From NCBI GenBank assembly GCA_965214615.1, contig OZ243952.1, forward strand, positions 1,550,001 through 1,614,000: DNA of 64,000 nucleotides, written 5' to 3'. Made by a program: the position numbers and the translations under genes. Below the pieces are notes generated by a model. It saw only the letters and a list, made by a program, of their open reading frames with translations. It was not told the origin of the DNA and ran no database searches. Numbering within the stretch: position 1 is the first letter of the stretch; the number at the start of each line of letters is the position of its first letter. Positions 1 to 7,483 of this stretch are shown here, piece after piece. The DNA is from CBDAUN01 sp965214615. GTDB lineage: Bacteria; Pseudomonadota; Gammaproteobacteria; Arenicellales; JAJDZL01.

Positions 1-391
1 CGTGATCGGCAAAGGCGGATCAACCATACGAGCCCTTACGGAAGAGACCGGTGCTGTGATTGACGTGTCGGATGACGGATTGATTCGAATCGCGTCAGTC
101 GACCGCTCCGGCGGTGAATCGGCAAGGGAGCGTATAAAGCAAATTACCTCCGACGTCGAAGTCGGCATGATTTACGAAGGTGCTGTCGTCAAGCTGACGA
201 ATTTCGGCGCGTTTGTGAACATCATGCCTGGCAGAGACGGACTCGTCCATATCTCTCAGATTTCGCGTGACCGGGTAAATCAGGTCAGCGACGTGCTGAG
301 CGAGGGTGACGTAGTCAAGGTAAAAGTTCTGGATGTTGACACTCAAGGTCGCATTCGATTAAGCATGAAAGCGATAGGAGAAGCAGCATAA
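1..391 (+). CDS. pnp: Polyribonucleotide nucleotidyltransferase (PNPase), C-terminal part
   Basis: This is the 3' end of pnp; the gene begins before the window. The frame opens inside a KH domain (GKGGSTIRALTEETGA, the GxxG loop region) and continues into an S1 RNA-binding domain (VEVGMIYEGAVVKL, FGAFVNIMPG, DGLVHISQIS, GRIRLSMKAI). PNPase is the phosphorolytic 3'-5' exoribonuclease of the degradosome; the KH and S1 domains hold the RNA. The protein stops immediately after the S1 domain, without the acidic or RNase E-binding tail found in some relatives. The stop codon overlaps the start of the next gene by one base (TAATG), so the two are probably translationally coupled. The identification rests on the KH-S1 order and is secure, although the catalytic RNase PH domains are outside the window. 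Confidence 0.93.
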   Translation, partial: VIGKGGSTIRALTEETGAVIDVSDDGLIRIASVDRSGGESARERIKQITSDVEVGMIYEGAVVKLTNFGAFVNIMPGRDGLVHISQISRDRVNQVSDVLSEGDVVKVKVLDVDTQGRIRLSMKAIGEAA

Positions 392-657
392 TGCGACCAA
401 AACAAGATATATCCGGCGTTGAAGTCGGAAAAATTTACGAAGGTACCGTAGTCAAATTGATGAATTTCGGTGCGTTTGTGAACATCATGCCCGGCAAAGA
501 CGGGCTCGTACATATATCCGAGATTTCGCGCAACCGCATCAAGCAAGTCAGCGATGTGCTGAACGAGGGCGATGTCATCAACGTGAAAGTTCTGGATGTC
601 GATGCCCAGCAGGGCCGCATCCGATTGAGCATGAAGGCAATCGAAGAGGCGGAGTAG
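391..657 (+). CDS. Stand-alone S1 domain protein, tandem copy of the PNPase S1 domain
   Basis: An 88-residue protein that is almost nothing but one S1 domain. It aligns from end to end with the S1 domain of the preceding pnp at roughly 80% identity (shared VEVGxIYEG, NFGAFVNIMPG, DGLVHIS, GRIRLSMKAI), including the short linker before the domain. It has one extra residue (DAQQGRI against DTQGRI). Its ATG overlaps the pnp stop codon as TAATG, the arrangement used for termination-reinitiation. It therefore looks like a duplication of the last ~265 bp of pnp that became, or was kept as, a separate cistron. It could bind RNA on its own or assist PNPase; neither can be shown here. A sequencing error that split a double-S1 PNPase is a less likely alternative, because the junction is a clean stop/start. 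Confidence 0.8.
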   Translation: MRPKQDISGVEVGKIYEGTVVKLMNFGAFVNIMPGKDGLVHISEISRNRIKQVSDVLNEGDVINVKVLDVDAQQGRIRLSMKAIEEAE

Positions 658-667
658 CCAAAGAGTG

Positions 668-718
668 CAGCCGCCGGGAAGGCTGTTGCATCAGATCCGG
701 AGGCAGTTGATTCTGCCT
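668..718 (+). terminator. Two short hairpins between the S1 gene and dtd
   Basis: Two small stem-loops follow the S1 gene: CAGCC/GGCTG with an 8-nt loop (about 668-685) and AGGCAG/CTGCCT with a 6-nt loop (701-718). Neither is followed by a T-run, so intrinsic termination is doubtful; they may only protect the 3' end of the pnp message. Confidence 0.3.
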
Positions 719-753
719 TCGGGTTCAGTTCTCTAAAGATCGGCCCGCATCTG

Positions 754-1197
754 ATGAAGGTTTTGGCGCAGCGCGTCTCCGCCGCGTCAGTCTCAGTCGA
801 AGGCGAAAGCGTCGGGGCAATAGGCGAAGGACTTCTGCTTTTCGTAGGATTCCGCAAAGGTGACGTCAGCGACAGCTTGGAGCGCCTTGCCCAAAAGGCT
901 GTCAATCTGAGAATTTTCGAGGACGGCAGCGGCCGTTTGAACCATTCCGTGCTGGATGTCGGTGGCGATATCCTCGCCGTGCCTCAATTTACCCTCTACG
1001 CCGACACCGGGCGCGGGCGTCGCCCGGACTTCGTCAATGCGATGCCGCCGGGCGAAGCTAGTCCGATGTTCGATGCCTACGTCGCAGCGCTGGCCGATGT
1101 GCTTGGCAAGCCTGTCGCGACAGGCGTGTTCGGCGCGAATATGGATGTGGCGCTGGTAAACAGCGGCCCGTTTACGATAATGCTGTCGCACCCGTAG
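754..1197 (+). CDS. dtd: D-aminoacyl-tRNA deacylase
   Basis: A 147-residue member of the DTD family, which removes D-amino acids (and glycine from mischarged tRNA-Ala) from tRNA. Family landmarks are present: the N-terminal QRVSAASVSVEGE, the QFTLYADTGRGRRPDF segment, and NSGPFT near the C-terminus (family motif NxGPxT). The first motif, usually SQFTL in bacteria, reads PQFTL here. Length is normal (about 145). The gene runs convergently with pyrC, the two stops being about 10 bp apart. No good Shine-Dalgarno is visible before the ATG. Confidence 0.92.
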   Translation: MKVLAQRVSAASVSVEGESVGAIGEGLLLFVGFRKGDVSDSLERLAQKAVNLRIFEDGSGRLNHSVLDVGGDILAVPQFTLYADTGRGRRPDFVNAMPPGEASPMFDAYVAALADVLGKPVATGVFGANMDVALVNSGPFTIMLSHP

Positions 1198-1207
1198 CGG
1201 ACGGGGC

Positions 1208-2533
1208 CTAATTGAACCGAATTCTTTTTCCGCGAACGTTTTCGCGAATTTTGCCATCGCTGCAGGCGACCTGTCCGCCCACAATGGTCCATAGAGGCTT
1301 GGCTGCCGCACTGCGGCCGTGAAACGGTGTCCAGCCGACCTTGGTGAACATGTCTTGGTCCCTGATCTCCCACTCGCGGTCCGGATCAATGATCGCAATG
1401 TCCGCATCGTAGCCTTCGGCCAGCATTCCCTTTCCCTGCATGCGGTATGCCTCGGCAGGACCGCGGCACAGCCACTTCAAGACTTGCGCCAAAGTGCACC
1501 TGCCTTCCTTCCATGCTGTGAGCATAAGCGGAAGCAATGTCTCGACGCCCGGCATTCCGGATGGTGAGTTCGGGTAGGGCTTCGATTTTTCTTCAAGCGT
1601 ATGCGGTGCGTGGTCGGTGGCGATAAAATCAATCGTTCCATCGTGCAATCCGGCCCACAGCTCATCCTGGTCCGCCTGGGACCGGATCGGCGGATTCATC
1701 TGCATTCTAGTACCAAGCCGGTCGTAGTCCTGCTCAGTCAGAAACAGGTGCTGCGGCGGACATTCGACAGTGATGTGCTCGGTCTTGTTTTTCCGAAGAT
1801 ATTCGACTTCCGCCGCGGAGGTCAGATGCAGGATGTGCAGACGCCGGCTGTATTCGTGCGACAGCCGTACCGCTGTCTGGGTGGCAAGCAGCGCGCACTC
1901 GGTGTCGCGGATTGCCGTATGGGTTCTCGGGTTGCCCTGAGTCTCAGGCAAGTTCGAGAATTGCTCGGTGCGGCTGCGAATGCGCTGCTCGTCTTCGGCG
2001 TGAACAGCGATCAGCCGTTCGCCGTTGCCGAAGATGTTTCGCAAATCGGATTCTTCGTGTACCAGCAATGTCCCGGTGCTGGACCCCATGAACACCTTGA
2101 TTCCGCAAACCGGCCCGCACCGGTTCAGATTGTCCAGGTTGCCGGGGGTGGCGCCGATGAAGAATCCGTAGTTTGCCGGCGAGCAACCGGCAGCGCGCTC
2201 AAGCTTGGCATTCAGCGCTGTCTGATCGATGGTTGCCGGCCTGGTGTTCGGCATCTCCAGGAAGCTGGTAACCCCGCCGCTGACCGCAGCGCGCGAACCG
2301 CTTGCCAGATCTTCCTTGTGTGTCGCGCCCGGGTCCCGGAAGTGAACCTGGGCATCGATGGCGCCAGGCATCGCGAGACAGCCCGCCGCATCAATGTGCT
2401 CGCCGGCATTGGCGTCGATCGACGGAGCGATCAGCTCAATTCGACCGTCGGCGCAGGCGATGTCCGCTTCGCTTGTGCTTCCGTCGGGAGTGACTGCAAG
2501 CGCATTGCGAATGATCGTGCTGTACGATTTCAA
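1208..2533 (-). CDS. pyrC: Dihydroorotase
   Basis: A 441-residue amidohydrolase that cyclises N-carbamoyl-aspartate to dihydroorotate in pyrimidine synthesis. Recognisable parts are the metal-binding strand IDAQVHFRDPG, VTSFLEMPNTRPAT, the carboxylated-lysine segment GIKVFMGSSTG, the later histidine motif TVECPPQHLF, and the catalytic FIATDHAPHT. In the usual DxHxH motif the first histidine is Gln (DAQVH); I recall a known dihydroorotase subgroup with this change, so it need not mean inactivity. It lies about 75 bp downstream of dksA on the same strand and may be co-transcribed with it. An allantoinase or hydantoinase is a less likely alternative. Confidence 0.88.
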   Translation of the reverse strand: MKSYSTIIRNALAVTPDGSTSEADIACADGRIELIAPSIDANAGEHIDAAGCLAMPGAIDAQVHFRDPGATHKEDLASGSRAAVSGGVTSFLEMPNTRPATIDQTALNAKLERAAGCSPANYGFFIGATPGNLDNLNRCGPVCGIKVFMGSSTGTLLVHEESDLRNIFGNGERLIAVHAEDEQRIRSRTEQFSNLPETQGNPRTHTAIRDTECALLATQTAVRLSHEYSRRLHILHLTSAAEVEYLRKNKTEHITVECPPQHLFLTEQDYDRLGTRMQMNPPIRSQADQDELWAGLHDGTIDFIATDHAPHTLEEKSKPYPNSPSGMPGVETLLPLMLTAWKEGRCTLAQVLKWLCRGPAEAYRMQGKGMLAEGYDADIAIIDPDREWEIRDQDMFTKVGWTPFHGRSAAAKPLWTIVGGQVACSDGKIRENVRGKRIRFN

Positions 2534-2608
2534 AATATGTCTTCCGCGCAGCCAGGCCGGGATATCCGCATCCTCCGATGCTCGCGCATCTTCGGCAGCA
2601 TTGCGGAT

Positions 2609-3055
2609 TCAGCCCTGACGGCGCTCCTTCAGTTCATCCAGAGTCTTGCAATCGACGCATAATGTCGCAGTCGGGCGCGCCTCAAGACGCCGCAGCCCGA
2701 TCTCTACGCCGCAACTCTCGCAGAACCCGTAATCGTCCTTTTCCAGACGATAGATCGAATCGTCGATCTTGCGAATCAGCCTTCGGCCCCGGTCGCGGTT
2801 TCGAAGCTCGATTGACATGTCAGTTTCCTGACTCGCCCGATCGGTGGGATCGGGATGGCTGATGGTGTCATCCTGCAAGGCATGCACTGTGCGCGAAGTC
2901 TCGGATATAAGCTTCTGGCGCCAGGATTGCAAGATAGTTAGAAAATGCTGTCTTTGCTGTTCGTTCATATATTCCTCGCCGTTTCCCGGCTCGTACGGAG
3001 GAATCGTATGAGATGCCTGCAAAATCTGCTCAATTGATAAATTATCAGTGCCCAT
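2609..3055 (-). CDS. dksA: RNA polymerase-binding transcription factor DksA
   Basis: A 148-residue DksA, close to the E. coli length of 151. The coiled-coil tip carries DPTDRAS, matching the DxxDxA signature that reaches the polymerase active site. ELRNRDRGRRLIRKI and the four-cysteine zinc finger (CESC near residue 114, CVDC near residue 135, with IGLRRLEARPTA between) are all intact. DksA works with ppGpp to tune rRNA, tRNA and biosynthetic promoters. The gene diverges from the GST gene across about 190 bp. Confidence 0.96.
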   Translation of the reverse strand: MGTDNLSIEQILQASHTIPPYEPGNGEEYMNEQQRQHFLTILQSWRQKLISETSRTVHALQDDTISHPDPTDRASQETDMSIELRNRDRGRRLIRKIDDSIYRLEKDDYGFCESCGVEIGLRRLEARPTATLCVDCKTLDELKERRQG

Positions 3056-3244
3056 TTAACAAATATATTGTGGTAAAATAGCAACCCAATGTTGAATTGC
3101 GTTGAGTCCTTGTTCAACGGCGCGGATGCCAACCGCCGAATGTTGAATGCGGAAGATTATCACAGTTGCACTTTCTGTGCAAAAATACTGGCAAGCCAGT
3201 AGACCTCATGCCCCCCACAGATTACTCGGACGAATCGTAATTGT
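3056..3244. promoter_or_regulatory. Divergent promoter region between dksA and GST gene
   Basis: This 189-bp space must hold the promoters of both divergent genes. On the minus strand TATATT with a weak TTGGGT 16 bp upstream could serve dksA. Repeats of GTTGAA/TTCAAC occur at about 3093-3155. No operator can be assigned. Confidence 0.35.
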
Positions 3245-3850
3245 ATGTTTCAGTTAAGACATTCGACCACATCTCCGTTTGTTCGCAAAGTTTCTGCGAC
3301 CATTATCGAGCTTGGAATCGACGATGCAGTGACTAGGATTTCAACCAATCCCTGGGATCCGGAAACCGATTTGCCGGCGACCAACCCGCTTGGAAAGGTG
3401 CCTGCATTGATCACCGAAAGCGGCGAAGTCTACTTTGACTCTCCGGTGATCTGCGAATACTTGGACAGCCAGTACGGCAACGGCGCGCTATTTCCGGTTC
3501 GCAACGAGGCGAGATGGGCCGCGTTGCGCCTTCAGGCGCTGGCCGACGGAATCATGGAGGCCGCGATAGGAAGGATTCTTGAGGGTCGCCGTCCGTCGCA
3601 GCTTCAATCCGAAAGCGTGAGTTCACGGCATCAGGCGGCGGTGGCCCGGTCTCTGAATCTGCTTGAGACCGAGGCGGACCAATTGGGTGACGGCTTTACG
3701 ATTGGCCACCTGTCGATCGGCTGCGCGCTGGAATATCTTGATTTCAGGTTTTCTTCGGAAGACTGGCGTCATGGTCGCTCCCGGCTCAAGCGCTGGCATG
3801 ACAGCGTATCGGGGCGGCCGTCACTGGTGCAGACCGCACCTCACGACTAG
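3245..3850 (+). CDS. Glutathione S-transferase family protein
   Basis: A 201-residue protein with an N-terminal thioredoxin-fold GST domain (LRHSTTSPFVRKV at the start, NPLGKVPALI with the cis-proline, DSPVICEYLD for glutathione gamma-glutamyl binding) and an all-helical C-terminal domain ending in the typical RLKRWHDSVSGRPS. The sequence resembles the YibF-like branch. The substrate cannot be predicted. It stands alone: dksA diverges upstream and smc follows after about 130 bp. Serine residues at positions 7 and 10 are the likely activating groups. Confidence 0.85.
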   Translation: MFQLRHSTTSPFVRKVSATIIELGIDDAVTRISTNPWDPETDLPATNPLGKVPALITESGEVYFDSPVICEYLDSQYGNGALFPVRNEARWAALRLQALADGIMEAAIGRILEGRRPSQLQSESVSSRHQAAVARSLNLLETEADQLGDGFTIGHLSIGCALEYLDFRFSSEDWRHGRSRLKRWHDSVSGRPSLVQTAPHD

Positions 3851-3979
3851 CGTAAAAACGGAGAGCAAAGTGACTATGCGCAGGTTCAACGGATCGTCAA
3901 CGGCCTGCATCGAACTTCGCTGCCTCACAGCCGCTGCGCATCAGCACCAGCGGATAATTGCGCATCGGCAGAACTTGTC

Positions 3980-6900
3980 ATGAAGCTGCGCCGAATCAAG
4001 CTTGCCGGATTCAAATCCTTCGCCGACCCGGTCACGCTGGCAGTCTCTAGCCGCATGGCTGGAATTGTCGGTCCCAACGGCGCCGGAAAATCCAACCTGA
4101 TTGATGCGGTCCGCTGGGTTTCAGGTGAATCTTCGGCGCGAAATCTGCGCGGCGCGACGCTCGACGATGTCATTTTCAACGGTTCGGCAAGTCGCAGTCC
4201 CGCCGGGCGCGCCAGTGTCGAACTTGTTTTCGACAATGTCGGCGGACGGGCTCCGGGGGTCTGGTCGAAGTATGCCGAAATATCTGTGCGCCGTTCGCTG
4301 TCGCGCGACGGGTTGTCCGAATACTTTATCAACGGAACCCGGGTGAATCGCCGCGACATTACCCAGATGTTCCTCGGCACCGGATTCGGCGCACGGTCCT
4401 ACTCCATTATTGAGCAGGGAATGATCAGCCGAATTGTCGAGGCCAGGCCCGAGGAGCTTGGCGGATTTATAGAAGAGGCGTCCGGAATCTCCCGGTTTCG
4501 GGAAAAGCGCAAAGAGACACTGTCAAAGCTTCGGTCGACATCGGACAATCTCGATCGGCTAGACATCATGCGCGGCGAAGTCCAAAAGCGTCTGAATCAG
4601 CTTAAGTCGCAATCGAAGCAGGCGATGCGGTTTCGCAATCTTAAGGACAAGGAGCGAAAGCTCCGAATCGAGTTGCTTGCCCACGAGCATGGCGTGCACG
4701 AACAGCAAATCTGCGAACGGTCCGGCGAGCAGAGCCGGCAAGAAACAGTCCGCGAACAGCGGTTGGCTGATTTAAGGGCGACAGAAAGCGAGCTTGAACA
4801 GGCCAGAAGGCAGCAGCTTGATTTGCAAACTATGCTGAGCGAGCTGGAAATTGAGCGCTATCGCACCGATGCCCGGATTGCCGCGATTGAACGCAATATC
4901 GAAGATGCGCAAAAATCTCGGACTGAGGACGGGCAGGCCGTTGCCGAGGCTGAAAGCGATATCGCCAGGATAACAGGCGGCTTGCGCAGTTGCGAGCGTG
5001 ACAGGCAGCAGGCATCTGACAAGCTGCACGGGTGCTCGCAGATGCTGGACAGCGTCACGGACGATCAGCGCAAGATGCAATTGAATATGGAAGATGCGGA
5101 GAAGTCTTTTGCGGACATAGCCGATCAGACCGCGCGCTGTGAGCGCGAATTGACAGAAACGCGGCTGCGCTGCGATGCGGCCAAGGAAAAACTTGCCCGC
5201 ACCCTAAGGGACCATGACCGGAATGAAGATGCGATCGGCAAGCTCAAGGCGCAGCAAAGCGAGCTTGACCCGGATGCCGAGTCGGAAACGGGCAGGCACT
5301 TGCAATCGAAGATTGAACAGATCGGGCACACGTGCCAGGCATTGGAGTTCAGGATTGAAGAATCCGATGCCGGATTGGACAATGCCAGAAAAAATCGCGA
5401 GCATCTATTGGATGAACTCGACGAATTGCGACAAAGCGCTCAGGAAGCCAATGTGCGCCTGATTTCGCTGCAGCGCAGCCACGATGCGGCCGATTCCGAG
5501 CGCCGTCGGCGCATATCCGCCTGGCTCGCCTCTCGCGGACTGGACAGCGTGCCGGAACTGTCTTCCATGGTCGAAGTGTTCGGAGGATGGGAAAGGGCGG
5601 TCGACAGAGTACTGGGCAGCAAGCTTTCCGCGATTCCTGTCGATGACCTAGGCAGTATTGAATTGGATGACACACAGTCGTTGTCGGCTGACCTTTATCT
5701 CGTCGATTCTCGGCCGGTATCGGGGAAATTGAATGGCAAGCTGCCGGCGCTGGCGCAGCATGTCAGCTGTCCTGACGGGGCGCTGGACAGCTGGCTGACC
5801 GGCGTCTACGCGGCCGAATCAATTTGCGATGCCATGGATTGCCGATCGCAACTGGACGCCGGAGAGTGCATCGTTACAGCTGACGGGGCGCTGGTCGGTC
5901 CGAATTGGCTTTCGCCCGCGCTGGTGATGGATGAGCCTGCCGGAGTTGTTGAATTGTCCAGCACGATTCGCCAGACTAGGGCGCTCGTGGAGCAGCACGA
6001 ACGGAATCAGGCGCTCAAGCGCACTGAAATTGAACACGCGCGAGCCGTCGTCGATGATCTTGAGAAATGCTGTCAGCAGTTGCGAAGCCAATTGACCGAG
6101 CACTCAAATCAGCGACTGGACATTCAGATGAAGCTCAACGATGTGGAATTGCGTCAAAGCGCATCCGCGCAGCGCGCCAGTCAGCTGCGCGAGCAGATCG
6201 CACAGATTAGCCGGGACAATGTGCAACTGAATGATTTGTCGGCGCAGATCCAAGCCCAGGTTGCCCAGTTCGATGACCGGACGCAAGAGCTGAGTCGGGA
6301 GCTTGTGCGGCTTCAGGCACAGCGCCATTCGGCAGAAACTGCGGTCGGCCAGGCACGAAGCGAACTCGATGCAGTGGTCGAGCGAAAGCATCAATGCGAA
6401 CTCAATGCCATGCGCTGGAAGTCGGAAAGAGAAGCAGCCGATACGGCGATTCAGGATCTGAAAGACCGCATTGCCCGAAGGAAGGCCGAACTGGCCGAAG
6501 CCCGTTCGCGGCTGAACCAGGACGACCCGACGCCGGCGCTGAAGAAAACACTCGATCAGTTGACAGATTCAAGCCGCTCAATGTCGGAAAAGCTGGCGCA
6601 GGCGCGCAGCAATGTCGATGATGCCGAATCATCGTATCGGCAGATCGATCAGCGTCGTTTGCAGCATCAGCTCAATGTTGAACAGGCCAATTCGCTGCTG
6701 AATGACAAGCAGCTTGAAATCAATCGACTTTCGGTGCAATTGGAAGGCATCGTCGCAAAAATGAAATCGCTCGAGATTGATCCCGGCCAGTGCGCCGAAT
6801 TGCTTAGCGAGGACTTTGATCCTGACGAGACCGTCGCACTGCTCGAAAAGGCTGTCCGGCGGATTGACAATTTCGGACCTATCAATTTGACCGCGATCGA

Positions 6901-7483
6901 CGAATTCGAGCAAGAGCGCGTTCGCAAGGAATACATGGACAGCCAATACGCGGACCTGGCTGATGCCGTTGCAACTTTGGAAGGCAGTGTTGCAAAGATC
7001 GATAGGGAGACTCGACAGAGATTTCAAAAGACATACGAGTCGGTGAACCATAGCTTTCAGGAAATATTCCCCAAATTGTTCGGCGGCGGCAAGGGTTATC
7101 TGGAATTGTCCGGAGAATATCCGACAGATGCGGGAATCAGCGTCTTCGCCTGTCCCAAGGGCAAGCGAATCAACAATATTCAGTCTCTCTCCGGGGGTGA
7201 AAAGGCATTGACTGCGGTTGCCTTGCTGCTGTCGATCTATCAGCTGAATCCGGCGCCGGTGTGTTTTCTCGATGAAATTGACGCACCTTTGGACGATGAG
7301 AATGTCTTTCGACTCTGTCAGAATCTTCGATATTTGTCAGAGCGCACGCAACTGTTTGTTGTCACTCATAATAAAATCACGATGGAGAACGCAGACATGC
7401 TTTTCGGTGTCGCCATGCCCGAGCCGAACGTGTCGCAGCTATTGTCCGTAAATCTCGAACAAGCCCAGGAGTACGCTGCATAA
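3980..7483 (+). CDS. smc: Chromosome segregation ATPase SMC
   Basis: An 1167-residue SMC, the core of the condensin-like complex that compacts and segregates the chromosome with ScpA and ScpB. The N-terminal head has Walker A at residues 31-38 (GPNGAGKS) and the Q-loop region. Two long Gln/Glu/Arg-rich coiled-coil arms flank a hinge around residues 525-640 (FGGWERAVDRVLGSKLSAI). The C-terminal head has the ABC signature LSGGEK near 1070 and Walker B CFLDEIDAPLDD from 1095, followed by a VVTHNK switch. The length is normal. The next gene, zipA, starts at the A of the stop codon (TAATGG), so the smc-zipA-ligA block is translationally coupled. Confidence 0.96.
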   Translation: MKLRRIKLAGFKSFADPVTLAVSSRMAGIVGPNGAGKSNLIDAVRWVSGESSARNLRGATLDDVIFNGSASRSPAGRASVELVFDNVGGRAPGVWSKYAEISVRRSLSRDGLSEYFINGTRVNRRDITQMFLGTGFGARSYSIIEQGMISRIVEARPEELGGFIEEASGISRFREKRKETLSKLRSTSDNLDRLDIMRGEVQKRLNQLKSQSKQAMRFRNLKDKERKLRIELLAHEHGVHEQQICERSGEQSRQETVREQRLADLRATESELEQARRQQLDLQTMLSELEIERYRTDARIAAIERNIEDAQKSRTEDGQAVAEAESDIARITGGLRSCERDRQQASDKLHGCSQMLDSVTDDQRKMQLNMEDAEKSFADIADQTARCERELTETRLRCDAAKEKLARTLRDHDRNEDAIGKLKAQQSELDPDAESETGRHLQSKIEQIGHTCQALEFRIEESDAGLDNARKNREHLLDELDELRQSAQEANVRLISLQRSHDAADSERRRRISAWLASRGLDSVPELSSMVEVFGGWERAVDRVLGSKLSAIPVDDLGSIELDDTQSLSADLYLVDSRPVSGKLNGKLPALAQHVSCPDGALDSWLTGVYAAESICDAMDCRSQLDAGECIVTADGALVGPNWLSPALVMDEPAGVVELSSTIRQTRALVEQHERNQALKRTEIEHARAVVDDLEKCCQQLRSQLTEHSNQRLDIQMKLNDVELRQSASAQRASQLREQIAQISRDNVQLNDLSAQIQAQVAQFDDRTQELSRELVRLQAQRHSAETAVGQARSELDAVVERKHQCELNAMRWKSEREAADTAIQDLKDRIARRKAELAEARSRLNQDDPTPALKKTLDQLTDSSRSMSEKLAQARSNVDDAESSYRQIDQRRLQHQLNVEQANSLLNDKQLEINRLSVQLEGIVAKMKSLEIDPGQCAELLSEDFDPDETVALLEKAVRRIDNFGPINLTAIDEFEQERVRKEYMDSQYADLADAVATLEGSVAKIDRETRQRFQKTYESVNHSFQEIFPKLFGGGKGYLELSGEYPTDAGISVFACPKGKRINNIQSLSGGEKALTAVALLLSIYQLNPAPVCFLDEIDAPLDDENVFRLCQNLRYLSERTQLFVVTHNKITMENADMLFGVAMPEPNVSQLLSVNLEQAQEYAA

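Noticed and set aside
435..1407. Minus-strand frames of 156 and 204 codons over the S1 gene and dtd
   Set aside because: Both are shadows of conserved plus-strand genes and show no domain.
1601..2662. A 353-codon open frame on the plus strand across pyrC and dksA
   Set aside because: It is antisense to two clearly identified genes, has no domain, and its composition is the mirror of their codon bias.
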